DNA of 64,000 bases, taken from assembly GCA_937923405.1 (NCBI GenBank), contig CALDUY010000007.1:186001-250000 (forward strand), read 5' to 3'. How positions within the stretch are numbered: the first letter of the stretch is position 1; each line of letters begins with the position of its first letter. The DNA comes from an uncultured Gemmataceae bacterium. Its GTDB lineage: Bacteria; Planctomycetota; Planctomycetia; Gemmatales; Gemmataceae. This document shows, piece after piece, positions 27,826 through 37,251 of this stretch. The position numbers were made by a program, and so were the translations under genes. The notes under the pieces were generated by a model. That model was given only the letters and a program-made list of their open reading frames with translations, had not been told where the DNA came from and ran no database searches.

Positions 27826-29175
27826 TCACTCCACGGGATAGGCCCCTAGTCCCAATCCAGTGAGTTGGCCAGTCCGCATCTGGCCATCTTGGACATGAAA
27901 GATCCCTGGGAATCGTGATTCCCAGTCCCGATTCGCCGCAGGCACATACTGACGAGAGTTTGCCTCGATAGCCGAAACCCCCAACACATGAGCTGCCAAA
28001 CCTGCTGAGTGGATCAACGACGCACCTGGGCAAGTCAAATCCTGCACACAGAGAAACATGCCGTACTTGTGAGCGGCTGCCGCCATTAGCAACGATTGCG
28101 TCTGTCCTTTACAAGCCTTCAAGGCGACCCCGGAGTAGCCCATCTCTCGAGCCAGTTGAAGACTTTTCAGATCTAGCAAGGATTCATCAATCACCACAGG
28201 ACGCAGTCGCGCTGCCTCGTGCATCACGTTGTGCCGATTTGCTTCCAGATCACGTGCAGTCGGTTGTTCGATGTAGGCAATTCGCTCATATCCTCGCGGA
28301 ATTCGCTCCTGGAGACGATGTAAAAACTCCAATAACGCTGTCACGCTAGGACACTTTTCGTTGAAATCCAGCGAGTAGTGCCAGCTGCTTACGCCTCGCT
28401 TGGCTTGTTCCGCTTCACACACCCGATCGACACGACAAACTCGTTGCACATCCCAATCGAGATCTTCACCATTCAATTTAATCTTGAAATGGGTCAACCC
28501 ATTAAAGTGAATCCACTCGCCCAGCGTTTCAGGCAAGCCGTCTCCGACTGGCTGGACCACCTCCTCGGGTTCCAACGGATCCAGTGCACCAACGAGATGA
28601 TACAGCGGCATCGACGGCTTGGGTTCCACCGAAAGGCATTGATCGAGTCGCTCTCCGGCGAATTCTCGGCCAAGATAATGCCCCAGGTCCTGCGGCAAAA
28701 AGTCTGGTCCGTAAGTGTGATAACAGTTCAACCCATGTAGTTTTCCGTAGGCATCGTGCAAGGCTGCATCAAACGGACTGGCCACAACCAAGGTACACAA
28801 AGGAGGAATTGATTCGGCTAGCTCAATCTCGCTCGCCGCACGGTGGTACTCATGCTCCAAGCTCCAGGTCAAATCGATCGGATGGCCTTGTTCGGTACAA
28901 TCCTCGGTCAGCTGCGCAATCTTGCTCGCCAACTGTTTCATCGCTCCCAGAGTCTGCTCATAACTGAGACGACGTGATGGGAACGACCAGACATTCCCCA
29001 ACGGCATGCAGCCGCGACCGCGTGCTGTGCGTCCTTGCCTGGATTCGATCACACACTTGGTGTTCAGCAGAGTAACACGATCCAACGCCATTCCACCGAA
29101 CTTGATCGGAGTGCGGTAGTGGAAGTCCTCGAAGGAATAGTCAACTTCAACGATCCGTATTGGGTCCGCAGCCAT
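27826..29175 (-). CDS. Enolase-superfamily (mandelate racemase/muconate lactonising-type) protein
   Basis: The ATG at 29175 ([15 protein letters not shown]) has GGGAGAT upstream and gives 449 residues; the longer frame overlaps the preceding gene region without support. The N-terminal capping domain is followed by a barrel with THFKIKLNG as the first catalytic Lys strand, YSLDFNE supplying a metal Asp, AYIEQPT a Glu, and [13 protein letters not shown] the third acidic ligand. [14 protein letters not shown] provides the opposite-face Lys. These fit metal-assisted proton abstraction alpha to a carboxylate; the substrate is unknown. It lies 62 bases downstream of the alpha/beta hydrolase-fold gene on the same strand. 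Confidence 0.82.
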   Translation of the reverse strand: MAADPIRIVEVDYSFEDFHYRTPIKFGGMALDRVTLLNTKCVIESRQGRTARGRGCMPLGNVWSFPSRRLSYEQTLGAMKQLASKIAQLTEDCTEQGHPIDLTWSLEHEYHRAASEIELAESIPPLCTLVVASPFDAALHDAYGKLHGLNCYHTYGPDFLPQDLGHYLGREFAGERLDQCLSVEPKPSMPLYHLVGALDPLEPEEVVQPVGDGLPETLGEWIHFNGLTHFKIKLNGEDLDWDVQRVCRVDRVCEAEQAKRGVSSWHYSLDFNEKCPSVTALLEFLHRLQERIPRGYERIAYIEQPTARDLEANRHNVMHEAARLRPVVIDESLLDLKSLQLAREMGYSGVALKACKGQTQSLLMAAAAHKYGMFLCVQDLTCPGASLIHSAGLAAHVLGVSAIEANSRQYVPAANRDWESRFPGIFHVQDGQMRTGQLTGLGLGAYPVE

Positions 29176-29237
29176 GTTGCATCTCCCCCGACCAGCTCGG
29201 CGACGGAGGAGATTGTACGACGAAGCTCCGCACGAAA

Positions 29238-30554
29238 TCACCCGGCCTTCAAAAGATTTCGCAAGGCCTCGATCCGTTTCTCGGCCTCACGAGCCTCCGG
29301 TTTTTCAGCCCCATATTTCTGCACGAGTTCCCATAGCCCAATCGCTTCTTGAATCAGAGCCGGCTTGCGAGCCATGTCTCGTAAATTCAACGGACCTGCA
29401 AGAAAGTTCTCGAAGGCTTTTGCTTCCGCCACTGCAAAACGGAGCTGATGTTGATTGTAGATTTCGACCCATTTCACCTTGGCTCGTTCATCGTGTCGAG
29501 CTAACAGTTTCTGAGCCTGCCTGGCCGATTCGCCTCCCGGCCAACGCTGCGACAAACCTTCCAGCTGAAGTAGGCCACTCTCGCGAAACTCCGGGTGTTT
29601 CATCCGCCCTTGGGCCTCCTCCAGCACAGCTCTGGCCCAGAACTCAGGAAACGGAACGACTCCTTCGGCCATGCGCATCGCCGGAGCTGTCACTAGCTGC
29701 GCTCGTCGAGCTGCTCGCGCTTCTTCTAACCAGAGAAACGCCTGTTCGACAAGCAGTGAATTAGGCATTGTCCCCGGAAGCATCGGCACGGTCCAAACTC
29801 GTGAACGCACTCCTAAATCCCGCAAAACCGGAAACCGCAACACTTCGATTTCTCGCCGCGCTGGATCGGCCACGCCGGTCATGTAAGCCACGCTCAATCG
29901 CTCTTTCATGCGATCGCGCATCCACGGCTCATGTCGCGGAGAACTCCCCCCGCCGATGGCCAAGACACCTCCGACGAACTCCGGATAAGCAAAGGCCAAC
30001 TCGCAAGCCGTTCGCGCTCCTTCTCCCAAGCCGGTGACATAGACGCGATCGGTGTCTACGGCCATGCGACGTCGCACATCGTCGAAGACATCCAAGGCCA
30101 GACGCATCCTCAACGAAGGATGTGCCAATTCGCCGCCTCCCGTGGCAGCAGCGAAAATGACACCGTGTTTGGTGCAAATGTCGATCCAGGTGCCCCATTC
30201 GTCCGGAAACTGTTTGTTGGAAATATGCAGAATCAGTGGGTGTGGGTTGGCGTGCCGATATCGCTGTGGAATCCAAAGATGATAAAACGTCTGCGTTGAA
30301 TCATGGAGCTGGACCTCGCGCGGCGTGGTCGCCAGCGCCGCAGAGGACACCGCGTAGGACCACTCTAGTCGTGGTGCCATCTGCACCCGAACACGGGGAT
30401 TATTGCCATGAGTGACAAGTGGGCGGACATTCCCCGGTCCCCAACCATAGTTGAAGTAATTCAGACGAGATCGCGCGCGAGGATCATTCTGGGCTAGCGC
30501 GACGCTCGACACTACCACAACAGCTGTCAGAAATACCAACAGTCGCCACATCAC
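29238..30554 (-). CDS. Secreted alpha/beta-hydrolase-fold (PHB-depolymerase-like) protein lacking the usual nucleophile Ser
   Basis: A 438-residue exported protein (signal [18 protein letters not shown]). Residues 90-290 follow the esterase/PHB-depolymerase pattern: [20 protein letters not shown], then [41 protein letters not shown]. In active members the nucleophile elbow reads G-x-S-x-G; here it is GLGEGA, with Gly at the Ser position. The protein may therefore be non-catalytic, or use another residue. The last 130 residues are helical, with a repeat-like feel. It is upstream of the enolase-superfamily gene on the same strand. Confidence 0.72.
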   Translation of the reverse strand: MMWRLLVFLTAVVVVSSVALAQNDPRARSRLNYFNYGWGPGNVRPLVTHGNNPRVRVQMAPRLEWSYAVSSAALATTPREVQLHDSTQTFYHLWIPQRYRHANPHPLILHISNKQFPDEWGTWIDICTKHGVIFAAATGGGELAHPSLRMRLALDVFDDVRRRMAVDTDRVYVTGLGEGARTACELAFAYPEFVGGVLAIGGGSSPRHEPWMRDRMKERLSVAYMTGVADPARREIEVLRFPVLRDLGVRSRVWTVPMLPGTMPNSLLVEQAFLWLEEARAARRAQLVTAPAMRMAEGVVPFPEFWARAVLEEAQGRMKHPEFRESGLLQLEGLSQRWPGGESARQAQKLLARHDERAKVKWVEIYNQHQLRFAVAEAKAFENFLAGPLNLRDMARKPALIQEAIGLWELVQKYGAEKPEAREAEKRIEALRNLLKAG

Positions 30555-30901
30555 TGATGCCCCCTCTTGCGGAAATGCCTCTCTATCTTACCCACTTATT
30601 TCCCGCTCTAGCGGATAAGCAGCTCGGTTTCGTGTTTAACACCCAGCTACGAGAGAAGATCTGTAGGAGTTAGATCGACAAATCAGGGCGATTTTAACTC
30701 GACAATGTCACACATTGAACCGAGACTCGGCGTAACTCCAAGGCAAGAAAGGATATAACGTCGTTATACCAACCAAAAAAAGCACGCTTTTCAGGGGTTT
30801 AGCAACTTGCTCTAGACTGGGTGATGGGAGCATAATGATTCAGTGTTGCGGTTGTGGAGGGCACGACCGGACGACTAGGTGCGCACGAGGAGTGCCAGGT
30901 T
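30555..30901. other. Divergent intergenic region with operator-like palindrome and candidate promoter
   Basis: About 350 bases between the alpha/beta-hydrolase-fold gene (minus) and the first Cys-motif HEAT-like gene (plus). It holds the TATAACG/CGTTATA palindrome at 30754-30768. A weak sigma-70-like pair follows: TTGCTC at 30807-30812 and CATAAT at 30831-30836, spacer 18. No small gene or RNA was recognised. Confidence 0.4.
30754..30768. promoter_or_regulatory. Palindromic operator-like site
   Basis: TATAACG and CGTTATA form a perfect 7-bp inverted repeat around a single T, extended by partial symmetry (GG...CC). It is about 40 bases upstream of the candidate -35 box of the tandem paralogue operon, a position suited to an activator or repressor dimer. 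Confidence 0.4.
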
Positions 30902-32080
30902 ATGCGTCTCGATCGATGGCTGTTGGGGGGATTTTTGGTTTCATTGCTGCTGTTTATTCAGCCGACGACGAGTCCCGCTTGCCCGTTCTGCAATGCTCAA
31001 GGGCAAACTCTGACCGACGAAGTAAAAACCGCCTCGATGGTTTTGTTCGGCAAGCTCTCCAATGCCAACGAGAAAGAGGAAACGGTCGACATCGAAATTG
31101 AAAGCATCATCAAAGACCACCCCTCGCGTGGCATGCAGAAGAAGCTCACTCTTTCTCGATATGTGGATCTCTCATTAACGGGAGATAAAGATCGTTTCTT
31201 AGTATTCTGCGACATTTTCAAGGGAAAAATTGATCCCTTTCGTGGAATGGCCTTGAAAGCTGGTAGTAAATTGCCCAGCTACCTTCGTGGAGCCTTAGCC
31301 GTTAAAGATAAGCCTGTCTCGGAACGGCTGAAGTACTTCTTTGAGTACCTTGATGACGATGACAACGAAATCTCCAACGACGCCTACAAGGAATTCGGCA
31401 ATGCGGACTACAGCGACTTCAAGGAGATGACTAAAACCCTGTCCACCGAGCGCGTTCTAAAATGGTTGAAAAGCCCCGACACCCCGTCGTTCCGCGTTGG
31501 ACTGTATGCCTCGATGCTGGGACATGCTGGCTCGGCGAAAGATGCCGACGTATTGAAAGCTCTACTCGATGATCCTGAACGTCGTGCTGGCAGTGGTGTC
31601 GACGGCATCATGGCCGGTTACGCGATGCTGAAGCCTAAGGAGGGCTGGCAATACATTCAATCGGTCTTGAAAAACCCTAAGGAAGAGTTCATGTATCGTT
31701 ACGCGGCTTTACGCGCGGTTCGCTTCCTTCATGATTATCGACATGACGTCGTCGAGAAGAAGCAATTGATTGAGGGATTGTGCGTCATGCTCGATCAGGA
31801 AGACATCGCCGACTTAGCCATCGAGGATCTTCGCAAATGGAAGGTTTGGGACAAAGCGGATAAGGTTCTCGCCGTCATCAAGACCGACGCCTACAAACAG
31901 CCGATTGTCCGCCGTGCTGTGCTTCGTTATGCTCTGCAGTGTCAGGATAACGCTGCGGCCTCTGCATTCGTGCAGCAACGTCGCAAAGAAGACGCCAAGG
32001 CCGTCGAGGAAGCCGAAGAGCTTCTGAAATTGGAAGAGGACACAACCAAGCAAGGAAGTACGGCCACTACCTCCAAGTGA
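30902..32080 (+). CDS. Exported Cys-motif protein with HEAT-like repeats, first of a tandem pair
   Basis: The ATG at 30902 begins a signal peptide (WLLGGFLVSLLLFIQPTTSPA), giving 392 residues. Directly after the predicted cleavage site is CPFCNAQG. Residues 30-130 form a beta-rich domain with FLVFCDIFKGKIDPFRG. From about 140 the sequence is helical with HEAT/Armadillo-like character (FRVGLYASMLGHAGSAKDADVLKALLDD and later segments). The next gene is a clear paralogue with the same order (CSLCDPSG, KIDPYRG, WQYIQ, MADLAIEDLRGWK). I recognise no named family. The CxxC after the signal may be a disulfide, a redox site or a cofactor anchor in the periplasm. Confidence 0.72.
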   Translation: MRLDRWLLGGFLVSLLLFIQPTTSPACPFCNAQGQTLTDEVKTASMVLFGKLSNANEKEETVDIEIESIIKDHPSRGMQKKLTLSRYVDLSLTGDKDRFLVFCDIFKGKIDPFRGMALKAGSKLPSYLRGALAVKDKPVSERLKYFFEYLDDDDNEISNDAYKEFGNADYSDFKEMTKTLSTERVLKWLKSPDTPSFRVGLYASMLGHAGSAKDADVLKALLDDPERRAGSGVDGIMAGYAMLKPKEGWQYIQSVLKNPKEEFMYRYAALRAVRFLHDYRHDVVEKKQLIEGLCVMLDQEDIADLAIEDLRKWKVWDKADKVLAVIKTDAYKQPIVRRAVLRYALQCQDNAAASAFVQQRRKEDAKAVEEAEELLKLEEDTTKQGSTATTSK

Positions 32081-32097
32081 GGGAACGGAGTCCAGAG

Positions 32098-33267
32098 ATG
32101 CGGAAGTTCGCGGGTTGGGTACAGGTAGGCATTACTCTGCTTCTAATCGCTTGGTTCGCCGCGAGAACGGCGGCCTGTAGTCTGTGCGATCCCTCGGGGT
32201 TCAGCTCACCCACGTTACGTCAAGAGGCTGCACTGAGTATTGCCAAACTGATCGTACACGGCACCATTGCCAACCCGCGAACGACCGGTGGCCCTACAGG
32301 TGAAACCGATCTACACATCAAGACTATCCTACGCGATCATCCTGCCTTGAAGGGCAAGAACACGCTGGTTTTGCCTCGCTTTCTCCCTATTTCCGACAAG
32401 GAGAAACCGCCTCACTACCTGTTTTTTGCCGACGTCGACGACAAAGGGAAAATCGACCCCTATCGAGGTATTCTCTTGAGGGGCCCGGAGTCGGTGGACT
32501 ACGTCAAAAAATCGCTGGCTCTAAATACAAAAGACAACGCGGCCAATCTGCTCTTCTTCTTCACCTATCTGAATAGTCCTGATCCGGAGATTGCTCGGGA
32601 TGCGTTCTTCGAGTTCGCCAAGGCCAACGATGCCGACATCGCTCGGGCAGCTCCTAAATTCGATCCAGTAAAACTTCGTTGTTGGCTCGACGACCCCAAC
32701 ACCCCCCCGATGAAGCTCGGAGTATATGCCTTGCTACTCGGTGCCTGTGGCCGATCCGAGGACATTGCTTATTTGCGATCTCTTTTTGATAGTAAAGAAC
32801 CGCGCTATCAAAATGCCATCGACGGGTTGCTCGCTGGCTACATGCAACAGAAACCGCGCGAAGGCTGGCAATACATCCAGAAGGTGCTAGCCGATGAGAA
32901 ACTACCCTTAACTCTCCGATTATCCGTCTTGCGAACCATTCGCTTCTATCAGGGCGCGCAACCTAAAGAGAGCAAAGATCAAGTGTTGCAAGCGATGCGA
33001 ACCTTGCTTCGGCAGCCAGACATGGCTGATCTCGCCATTGAGGATCTACGCGGATGGAAATTGTGGGATTTGACCCCAGAGATTCTTCCACTGTATCAAC
33101 GAAAGGGCTACGAAGCCGCTATCCTTCGCCGCAGTATCATTCGCTATGCCCTCGCCAGTCCCACCACGAAAGAGACCACTGCCTTTCTGGCTGCTCGTCG
33201 CAAAGACAGCCCTGAAGACGTGCAAGAGATAGCTGAAAGTCTCAAGTATCTCGAAGGAATGAAATAA
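32098..33267 (+). CDS. Exported Cys-motif protein with HEAT-like repeats, second of a tandem pair
   Basis: The ATG at 32098 starts a signal peptide (VGITLLLIAWFAARTAA); the protein is 389 residues. CSLCDPSG follows the cleavage site. It matches the preceding gene along its whole length: HIKTILRDHPALKG versus IESIIKDHPSRG, KIDPYRGI versus KIDPFRGM, GLLAGYMQQKPREGWQYIQ versus GIMAGYAMLKPKEGWQYIQ. The pair arose by tandem duplication and shows substantial divergence. It starts 17 bases after the first gene, so both are likely one operon. Its stop codon directly abuts that of the convergent peptidase gene with no spacer. Confidence 0.75.
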   Translation: MRKFAGWVQVGITLLLIAWFAARTAACSLCDPSGFSSPTLRQEAALSIAKLIVHGTIANPRTTGGPTGETDLHIKTILRDHPALKGKNTLVLPRFLPISDKEKPPHYLFFADVDDKGKIDPYRGILLRGPESVDYVKKSLALNTKDNAANLLFFFTYLNSPDPEIARDAFFEFAKANDADIARAAPKFDPVKLRCWLDDPNTPPMKLGVYALLLGACGRSEDIAYLRSLFDSKEPRYQNAIDGLLAGYMQQKPREGWQYIQKVLADEKLPLTLRLSVLRTIRFYQGAQPKESKDQVLQAMRTLLRQPDMADLAIEDLRGWKLWDLTPEILPLYQRKGYEAAILRRSIIRYALASPTTKETTAFLAARRKDSPEDVQEIAESLKYLEGMK

Positions 33268-34080
33268 TCACCGTTTCGGCTCGAGTATATGTCGATCGCC
33301 AGCCTTTAACACACGCATTTGCAGTGGATCGCTGGCGGTGAATACGATCACATAAGAATCGCCAACTACTTCCAGAGCTCGACCACGCACGACCACAGCT
33401 GTGGCTTCATCAATCCCAATGCCAACGTGCGCTTTCTTAGACTGAAGCACTCCAAGCAAGCGTTGGGCACGATCGCGCTTTAAGAAATGCTGATCGATCA
33501 CGACATCGGGCAAAAGACCTAGCCCTTTCCCGATTTTGGCAACTCGTGTCCCTCCAGTAATCATGTCTTCGCTCATGATAGCCGCTCCCGCCGAGGTTCC
33601 CCCAATGACGCCACCTCGTTGGAGCAACTGCTGAAGTTCTCGTTGAACCGCTGTGCCTCGGTAGGACTCCGTCAACCGTGACTGATCCCCACCGGAAATC
33701 CAAACAGCGGTGGCCTCACGAAGTGGTTGGACAAACTCATGCCGATTAGCTTCCTCTCGGTTTCGCGTGTGAAGCAGTCGCACCGAAGCTGCCCCTAAGG
33801 CTTGCCATCTCTTGAGAAACCCACGTTCTTCCTCGGGTTGGTCCGCGTACATCGAGGCCGTGGGAATCACGACAATTCTCGCCGATTTTCCGCCTGCAAG
33901 TTTCATGAACTGGCGTTCGATCTCCACCGTTACGCGACCACCTCCGACGATCACGAGCGATCCTTCAGGCGGTTTCGGCGGTGCTGCACCAAATACTCCA
34001 AGAAAGATCCCCCCACAGAACAGCCATCGCCAAGCCAATCGCGATAAAGACAACTTTGCTCTGGACGTTGTATTCTTCAA
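33268..34080 (-). CDS. Cyanophycinase-like S51-family serine peptidase
   Basis: A 270-residue protein with an N-terminal hydrophobic export segment (WLFCGGIFLGVFGAA). The S51 fold is recognisable: SLVIVGGGRV, IVVIPTASMYADQPEEE, AVWISGGDQSRLTESYRGT, and the nucleophile elbow GGVIGGTSAGAAIMSEDMI, with Ser in GTSAGA. GLGLLPDVVIDQHFLKRDRAQRL carries the conserved Asp-Gln-His segment, and GIGIDEATAVVV follows. Cyanophycinases cleave beta-Asp-Arg polymer; exported homologues may act on other peptides. No cyanophycin synthetase gene is in the window, so the substrate is open. A divergent promoter region separates it from the aldehyde dehydrogenase. Confidence 0.85.
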   Translation of the reverse strand: MKNTTSRAKLSLSRLAWRWLFCGGIFLGVFGAAPPKPPEGSLVIVGGGRVTVEIERQFMKLAGGKSARIVVIPTASMYADQPEEERGFLKRWQALGAASVRLLHTRNREEANRHEFVQPLREATAVWISGGDQSRLTESYRGTAVQRELQQLLQRGGVIGGTSAGAAIMSEDMITGGTRVAKIGKGLGLLPDVVIDQHFLKRDRAQRLLGVLQSKKAHVGIGIDEATAVVVRGRALEVVGDSYVIVFTASDPLQMRVLKAGDRHILEPKR

Positions 34081-34148
34081 GTCAAGCTCCTCGTGGTCTT
34101 AAGTCAATTCGCTCAAAGCACCTTGACTCAAACATTCGGTCTATTTCG

Positions 34149-34177
34149 TTGATGAAATGACTCGAATTCCCTAAAAT
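34149..34177 (+). promoter_or_regulatory. Candidate sigma-70 promoter of the aldehyde dehydrogenase gene
   Basis: TTGATG at 34149-34154 and TAAAAT at 34172-34177 are separated by 17 bases. The leader to the ATG at 34304 would be about 120 bases. Pattern match only. Confidence 0.42.
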
Positions 34178-34303
34178 TTTACTACAGACAAAGGCCATCG
34201 ACACGGTAACGAGTTCAACTCCGAGTTCACACAATCGATCGTGCAGGTAGATGAACCGACTATTGTCTAATCATACGGATCAATATCGTGGAAGGATAAA
34301 ATC

Positions 34304-35746
34304 ATGAGTTGGAACAACAAGATGCTAATTGATGGCAAATGGTGCGATGCGGCCAATGGAAAAACGATAGACGTAATCAATCCTGCGACAGAAGAGGTAA
34401 TTCAGGCAGTCGCTTTTGGAACTCGTGAAGATGCCAAGCGAGCTGTTCAGGCTGCCAGCCGAGCATTCAAGAAGTGGATGAAAACAACTGCTTACGAACG
34501 GGCCAAGGTATTGAAGAAGACTGCCGACCTCATGCGCGACCGCGTGGAGTCAATTGCCAAAACACTGACGATGGAGCAGGGCAAACCGCTTCCCGAAGCG
34601 AAGGCCGAAGTGTTGCACTCGGCGGATACCTTCGAGTGGTTTGCTGAAGAAGGCAAACGCGCCTACGGTCAAGTTATTCCAAACTCGATGCCGGGCAAAC
34701 GCCACATGACAATCAAGCATCCAGTTGGAGTCGTCGGGGCCATCAGCCCGTGGAACTTTCCGATCACCCTTCAAGCTCGCAAAATCGCCCCTGCTCTCGC
34801 CGCTGGTTGCACAGTTGTCAGCAAGCCGGCCAGTCAGACTCCTCTCTGTTTAATCCAAGTTTTTGAATGTCTGTTAGAAGCAGGATGTCCTGAAGGGGTC
34901 GTCAATCTCGTCATGGGACCCGCCCAAGAAATCGCCGATGAGTTTCTGGAAAATCAGGAAGTTCGCAAAATCAGTTTCACCGGCTCCACCGAGGTGGGAA
35001 AGGAACTAATGCGGCGAGCGTCCGATCAATTAAAACGTCTTAGTCTGGAATTAGGTGGACACGCTCCTTTTATCGTCTTCCCAGATGCCGATCCCGAGAT
35101 CGGTGCTCAAATCGCCGTCATGGGGAAATTCCGAAACAACGGGCAGGTATGCATTGCCCCTAGTCGATTTTACGTTCACGACAGTATCAAACGGCAATTC
35201 ACAGATGCTACTATTCGACTCACGCAAAAACTAAAGCTAGGAAATGGATTGGAGCCTGGTGTAGAAATTGGACCTATGTTTGAGAAAAAGGCGTTAACTT
35301 CGACTCAGGAATTAGTTGAACAAGCCAAAGAATGTGGTGCAACAGTCGCTACTGGCGGCAAACGTAGCGATCGCTTTGAGCGCGGCTATTTCTTCGAACC
35401 TACTGTTCTGGTTGACGTACCAACTACTGCAAAATTAATGATCGAGGAACCCTTTGCTCCCATCATGCCGATTTTGCACTTCGACAATCTGCAAAGTGTC
35501 ATCCAGGCGGCAAACAACACTCGATATGGTCTTGCTGCTTATGTCTTCACGAATGACTTAACTACCGCCTGGCAAATGGCTGAAGGATTGGAAGCGGGCA
35601 TCATCGGAATCAATGATCCTGTGCCGGCAACCCCCCAATGTCCCTTTGGAGGCATGAAAGAATCTGGTTTAGGTCGCGAATTAGCTCACGAAGGATTAGA
35701 AGCCTATTTGGAAACCAAGTACCTCGCGATTAAATTAGGTGAATAA
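34304..35746 (+). CDS. NAD(P)-dependent aldehyde dehydrogenase (succinate-semialdehyde dehydrogenase-like)
   Basis: A 480-residue protein of standard ALDH length; GGAAGGA precedes the ATG. Motifs: VVGAISPWNFPITLQARKIAPALAAGCTVVSKPA (coenzyme-binding, with catalytic Asn), SFTGSTEVGKELMRRAS, LSLELGGHAPFIVF (general-base Glu), GQVCIAPSRFYVH (nucleophile Cys) and EEPFAPIMPI. The overall pattern is nearest to succinate-semialdehyde/oxo-acid semialdehyde dehydrogenases, which oxidise short aldehydes to acids. The substrate cannot be fixed. It is a single-gene unit, followed by a cluster of palindromic repeats. Confidence 0.88.
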   Translation: MSWNNKMLIDGKWCDAANGKTIDVINPATEEVIQAVAFGTREDAKRAVQAASRAFKKWMKTTAYERAKVLKKTADLMRDRVESIAKTLTMEQGKPLPEAKAEVLHSADTFEWFAEEGKRAYGQVIPNSMPGKRHMTIKHPVGVVGAISPWNFPITLQARKIAPALAAGCTVVSKPASQTPLCLIQVFECLLEAGCPEGVVNLVMGPAQEIADEFLENQEVRKISFTGSTEVGKELMRRASDQLKRLSLELGGHAPFIVFPDADPEIGAQIAVMGKFRNNGQVCIAPSRFYVHDSIKRQFTDATIRLTQKLKLGNGLEPGVEIGPMFEKKALTSTQELVEQAKECGATVATGGKRSDRFERGYFFEPTVLVDVPTTAKLMIEEPFAPIMPILHFDNLQSVIQAANNTRYGLAAYVFTNDLTTAWQMAEGLEAGIIGINDPVPATPQCPFGGMKESGLGRELAHEGLEAYLETKYLAIKLGE

Positions 35747-35833
35747 TTCATCTTTCAGTTACACACCGATTTGAGATCGGGGCAATCTCAAAATATGTGA
35801 CAATTAGAGTGCTTTTCAAAGTGGTAATATGGA

Positions 35834-35953
35834 TCGCAGGCTGAAGCCTGCGTAGGGTAGCCGCAGGCTTTACCCTGCGTAAGTCAAGCGCGGACTAAAG
35901 TCCGCGGCTACCGTAAATGCTTTCTCCTGGTAGCCACAAGCTTTAGCCGGCGA
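35834..35953. repeat. Cluster of four short palindromic (REP-like) repeats
   Basis: Four related imperfect palindromes lie end to end: GCAGGCTGAAGCCTGC, GCCGCAGGCTTTACCCTGCG, GCGGACTAAAGTCCGC and GCCACAAGCTTTAGCCGGCG. Between them runs a recurring GGTAGCC or GGCTACC tag in alternating orientation. The form (tag plus x-GGCT-TTA/GAA-GCC-x hairpin) is that of interspersed extragenic palindromes spread through many bacterial genomes. They sit between the aldehyde dehydrogenase and the 3' end of the zinc-finger gene, where they could also act as terminators. Confidence 0.8.
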
Positions 35954-36009
35954 AAGCTAATTATACCTTGCTGCCGCTAAACCATTTTGAGGAGCGCTCT
36001 AAACTTGAA

Positions 36010-37251
36010 TCACATTCGACTAATAAACCGATCAAGAGATTGTCGAATTTCTTGCAGCGTTAATAAGTACCAGACGTAAATCCCAATCCACCCCAGAAAG
36101 AGGAACACGGCGAGTACGAATACGGCGATGATCCCTCCAGACAGAGTGGTTGCTGGATTAGGACCGCCTGCTGCTGGACCGCCGCCTGCAGCGAGACTAA
36201 ATCCAATAGCGAACCCAATGCCAAATAGTAAGAGGAAAGCTATGAAAGTAAATCCGACCATCGAGAAGTAGATCGTCAATATTCGATTAGCTAATTCCTT
36301 GGCACGAATGTCGTAACAAATTGAGCGAAGACAGAAGATCCATAACGTCCACGCCACAAACTGAACCAGGTTTCCGATATTGCCGGCGATGTTGCCAATT
36401 CCGAGACCAGATAGCGGCGATCGCGGTCCTCCAGATGCTCCAACCAAGAATCCGCCACCCCAGCTAATCAAAAGGCCAACAATCATGCAAGTAAAAGCTC
36501 CAATACAGAGACCGCGTGCCGCGCTCTGTCGGCCAGGTACCTGCATACAGATTCCGTAACCAGTAACTTGCAGGATAACCTGGGCCAGCCCCATCAAACC
36601 AAGAATTGCAATCAGAATGCAGACTCCTCCCATTATCCCGACAGCACCACCTGGATTAGGTGGGGCACCTCCAGGACCTCCGCCCATCATGTTGGCGAAT
36701 GTAACCGCGCCCAACGCGAACAACAATCCGCCGCCAAGAATCGCTATTCCGTAGAGAGCCAGGCTTAGCCAGCCACTGAGAATTACCAAATGGATACCTG
36801 TTCGTACTCCTCTCCACGCTTGCCGATCACGGCGACCACCTGGATAGTCATCGTCCTCGTCGTAATACTCTCGACGACTACGTCGAGGTCGACGGTCGTA
36901 ATCCTCGTAGTCCTCGTCGTCTCTTCGCCGCCGTGGACGATCTTCGCCCTCGTCTTCCCATCGCCGACGTGAAGGGCGGTCGTTTTCGTCGTCGTCCATG
37001 TCGCCACGACGACTTGCACGGCGGTCACTAATCCCTTCAGAACGTGGTCGTTTTCGAGTAGGCGGTTCGTCGTCTTCCTCGATCTGTCTAGAGGGTCGCC
37101 GACGTGGCTTCTCTTCCTCGTCCTCGTCATCTCGATCTAGAGATGCCGTGAACATCAGGCCGCACCCAGGACAACGCACTTTTTTTCCGATCAGATCGTC
37201 TGGAACGCGAAGCATTTTCGCGCATTCTGGACAGCTGGTGATTTCCGCCAT
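36010..37251 (-). CDS. MJ0042-type zinc-finger membrane protein
   Basis: The ATG at 37251 (MAEITSCPEC) has GAGGT upstream and is preferred to a longer frame; 413 residues. The first 38 residues are an MJ0042-type zinc ribbon (CPECAKML and CPGCGLMFTA). An extremely charged Asp/Glu/Arg-rich stretch follows to about residue 145, with runs such as DDEDYEDYDRR. The rest is membrane-embedded, with about five hydrophobic helices between 155 and 405, several Gly-rich. The architecture is common in planctomycetes and of unknown function. The charged region gives strongly repetitive DNA, so opposite-strand frames here are shadows. Confidence 0.75.
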   Translation of the reverse strand: MAEITSCPECAKMLRVPDDLIGKKVRCPGCGLMFTASLDRDDEDEEEKPRRRPSRQIEEDDEPPTRKRPRSEGISDRRASRRGDMDDDENDRPSRRRWEDEGEDRPRRRRDDEDYEDYDRRPRRSRREYYDEDDDYPGGRRDRQAWRGVRTGIHLVILSGWLSLALYGIAILGGGLLFALGAVTFANMMGGGPGGAPPNPGGAVGIMGGVCILIAILGLMGLAQVILQVTGYGICMQVPGRQSAARGLCIGAFTCMIVGLLISWGGGFLVGASGGPRSPLSGLGIGNIAGNIGNLVQFVAWTLWIFCLRSICYDIRAKELANRILTIYFSMVGFTFIAFLLLFGIGFAIGFSLAAGGGPAAGGPNPATTLSGGIIAVFVLAVFLFLGWIGIYVWYLLTLQEIRQSLDRFISRM

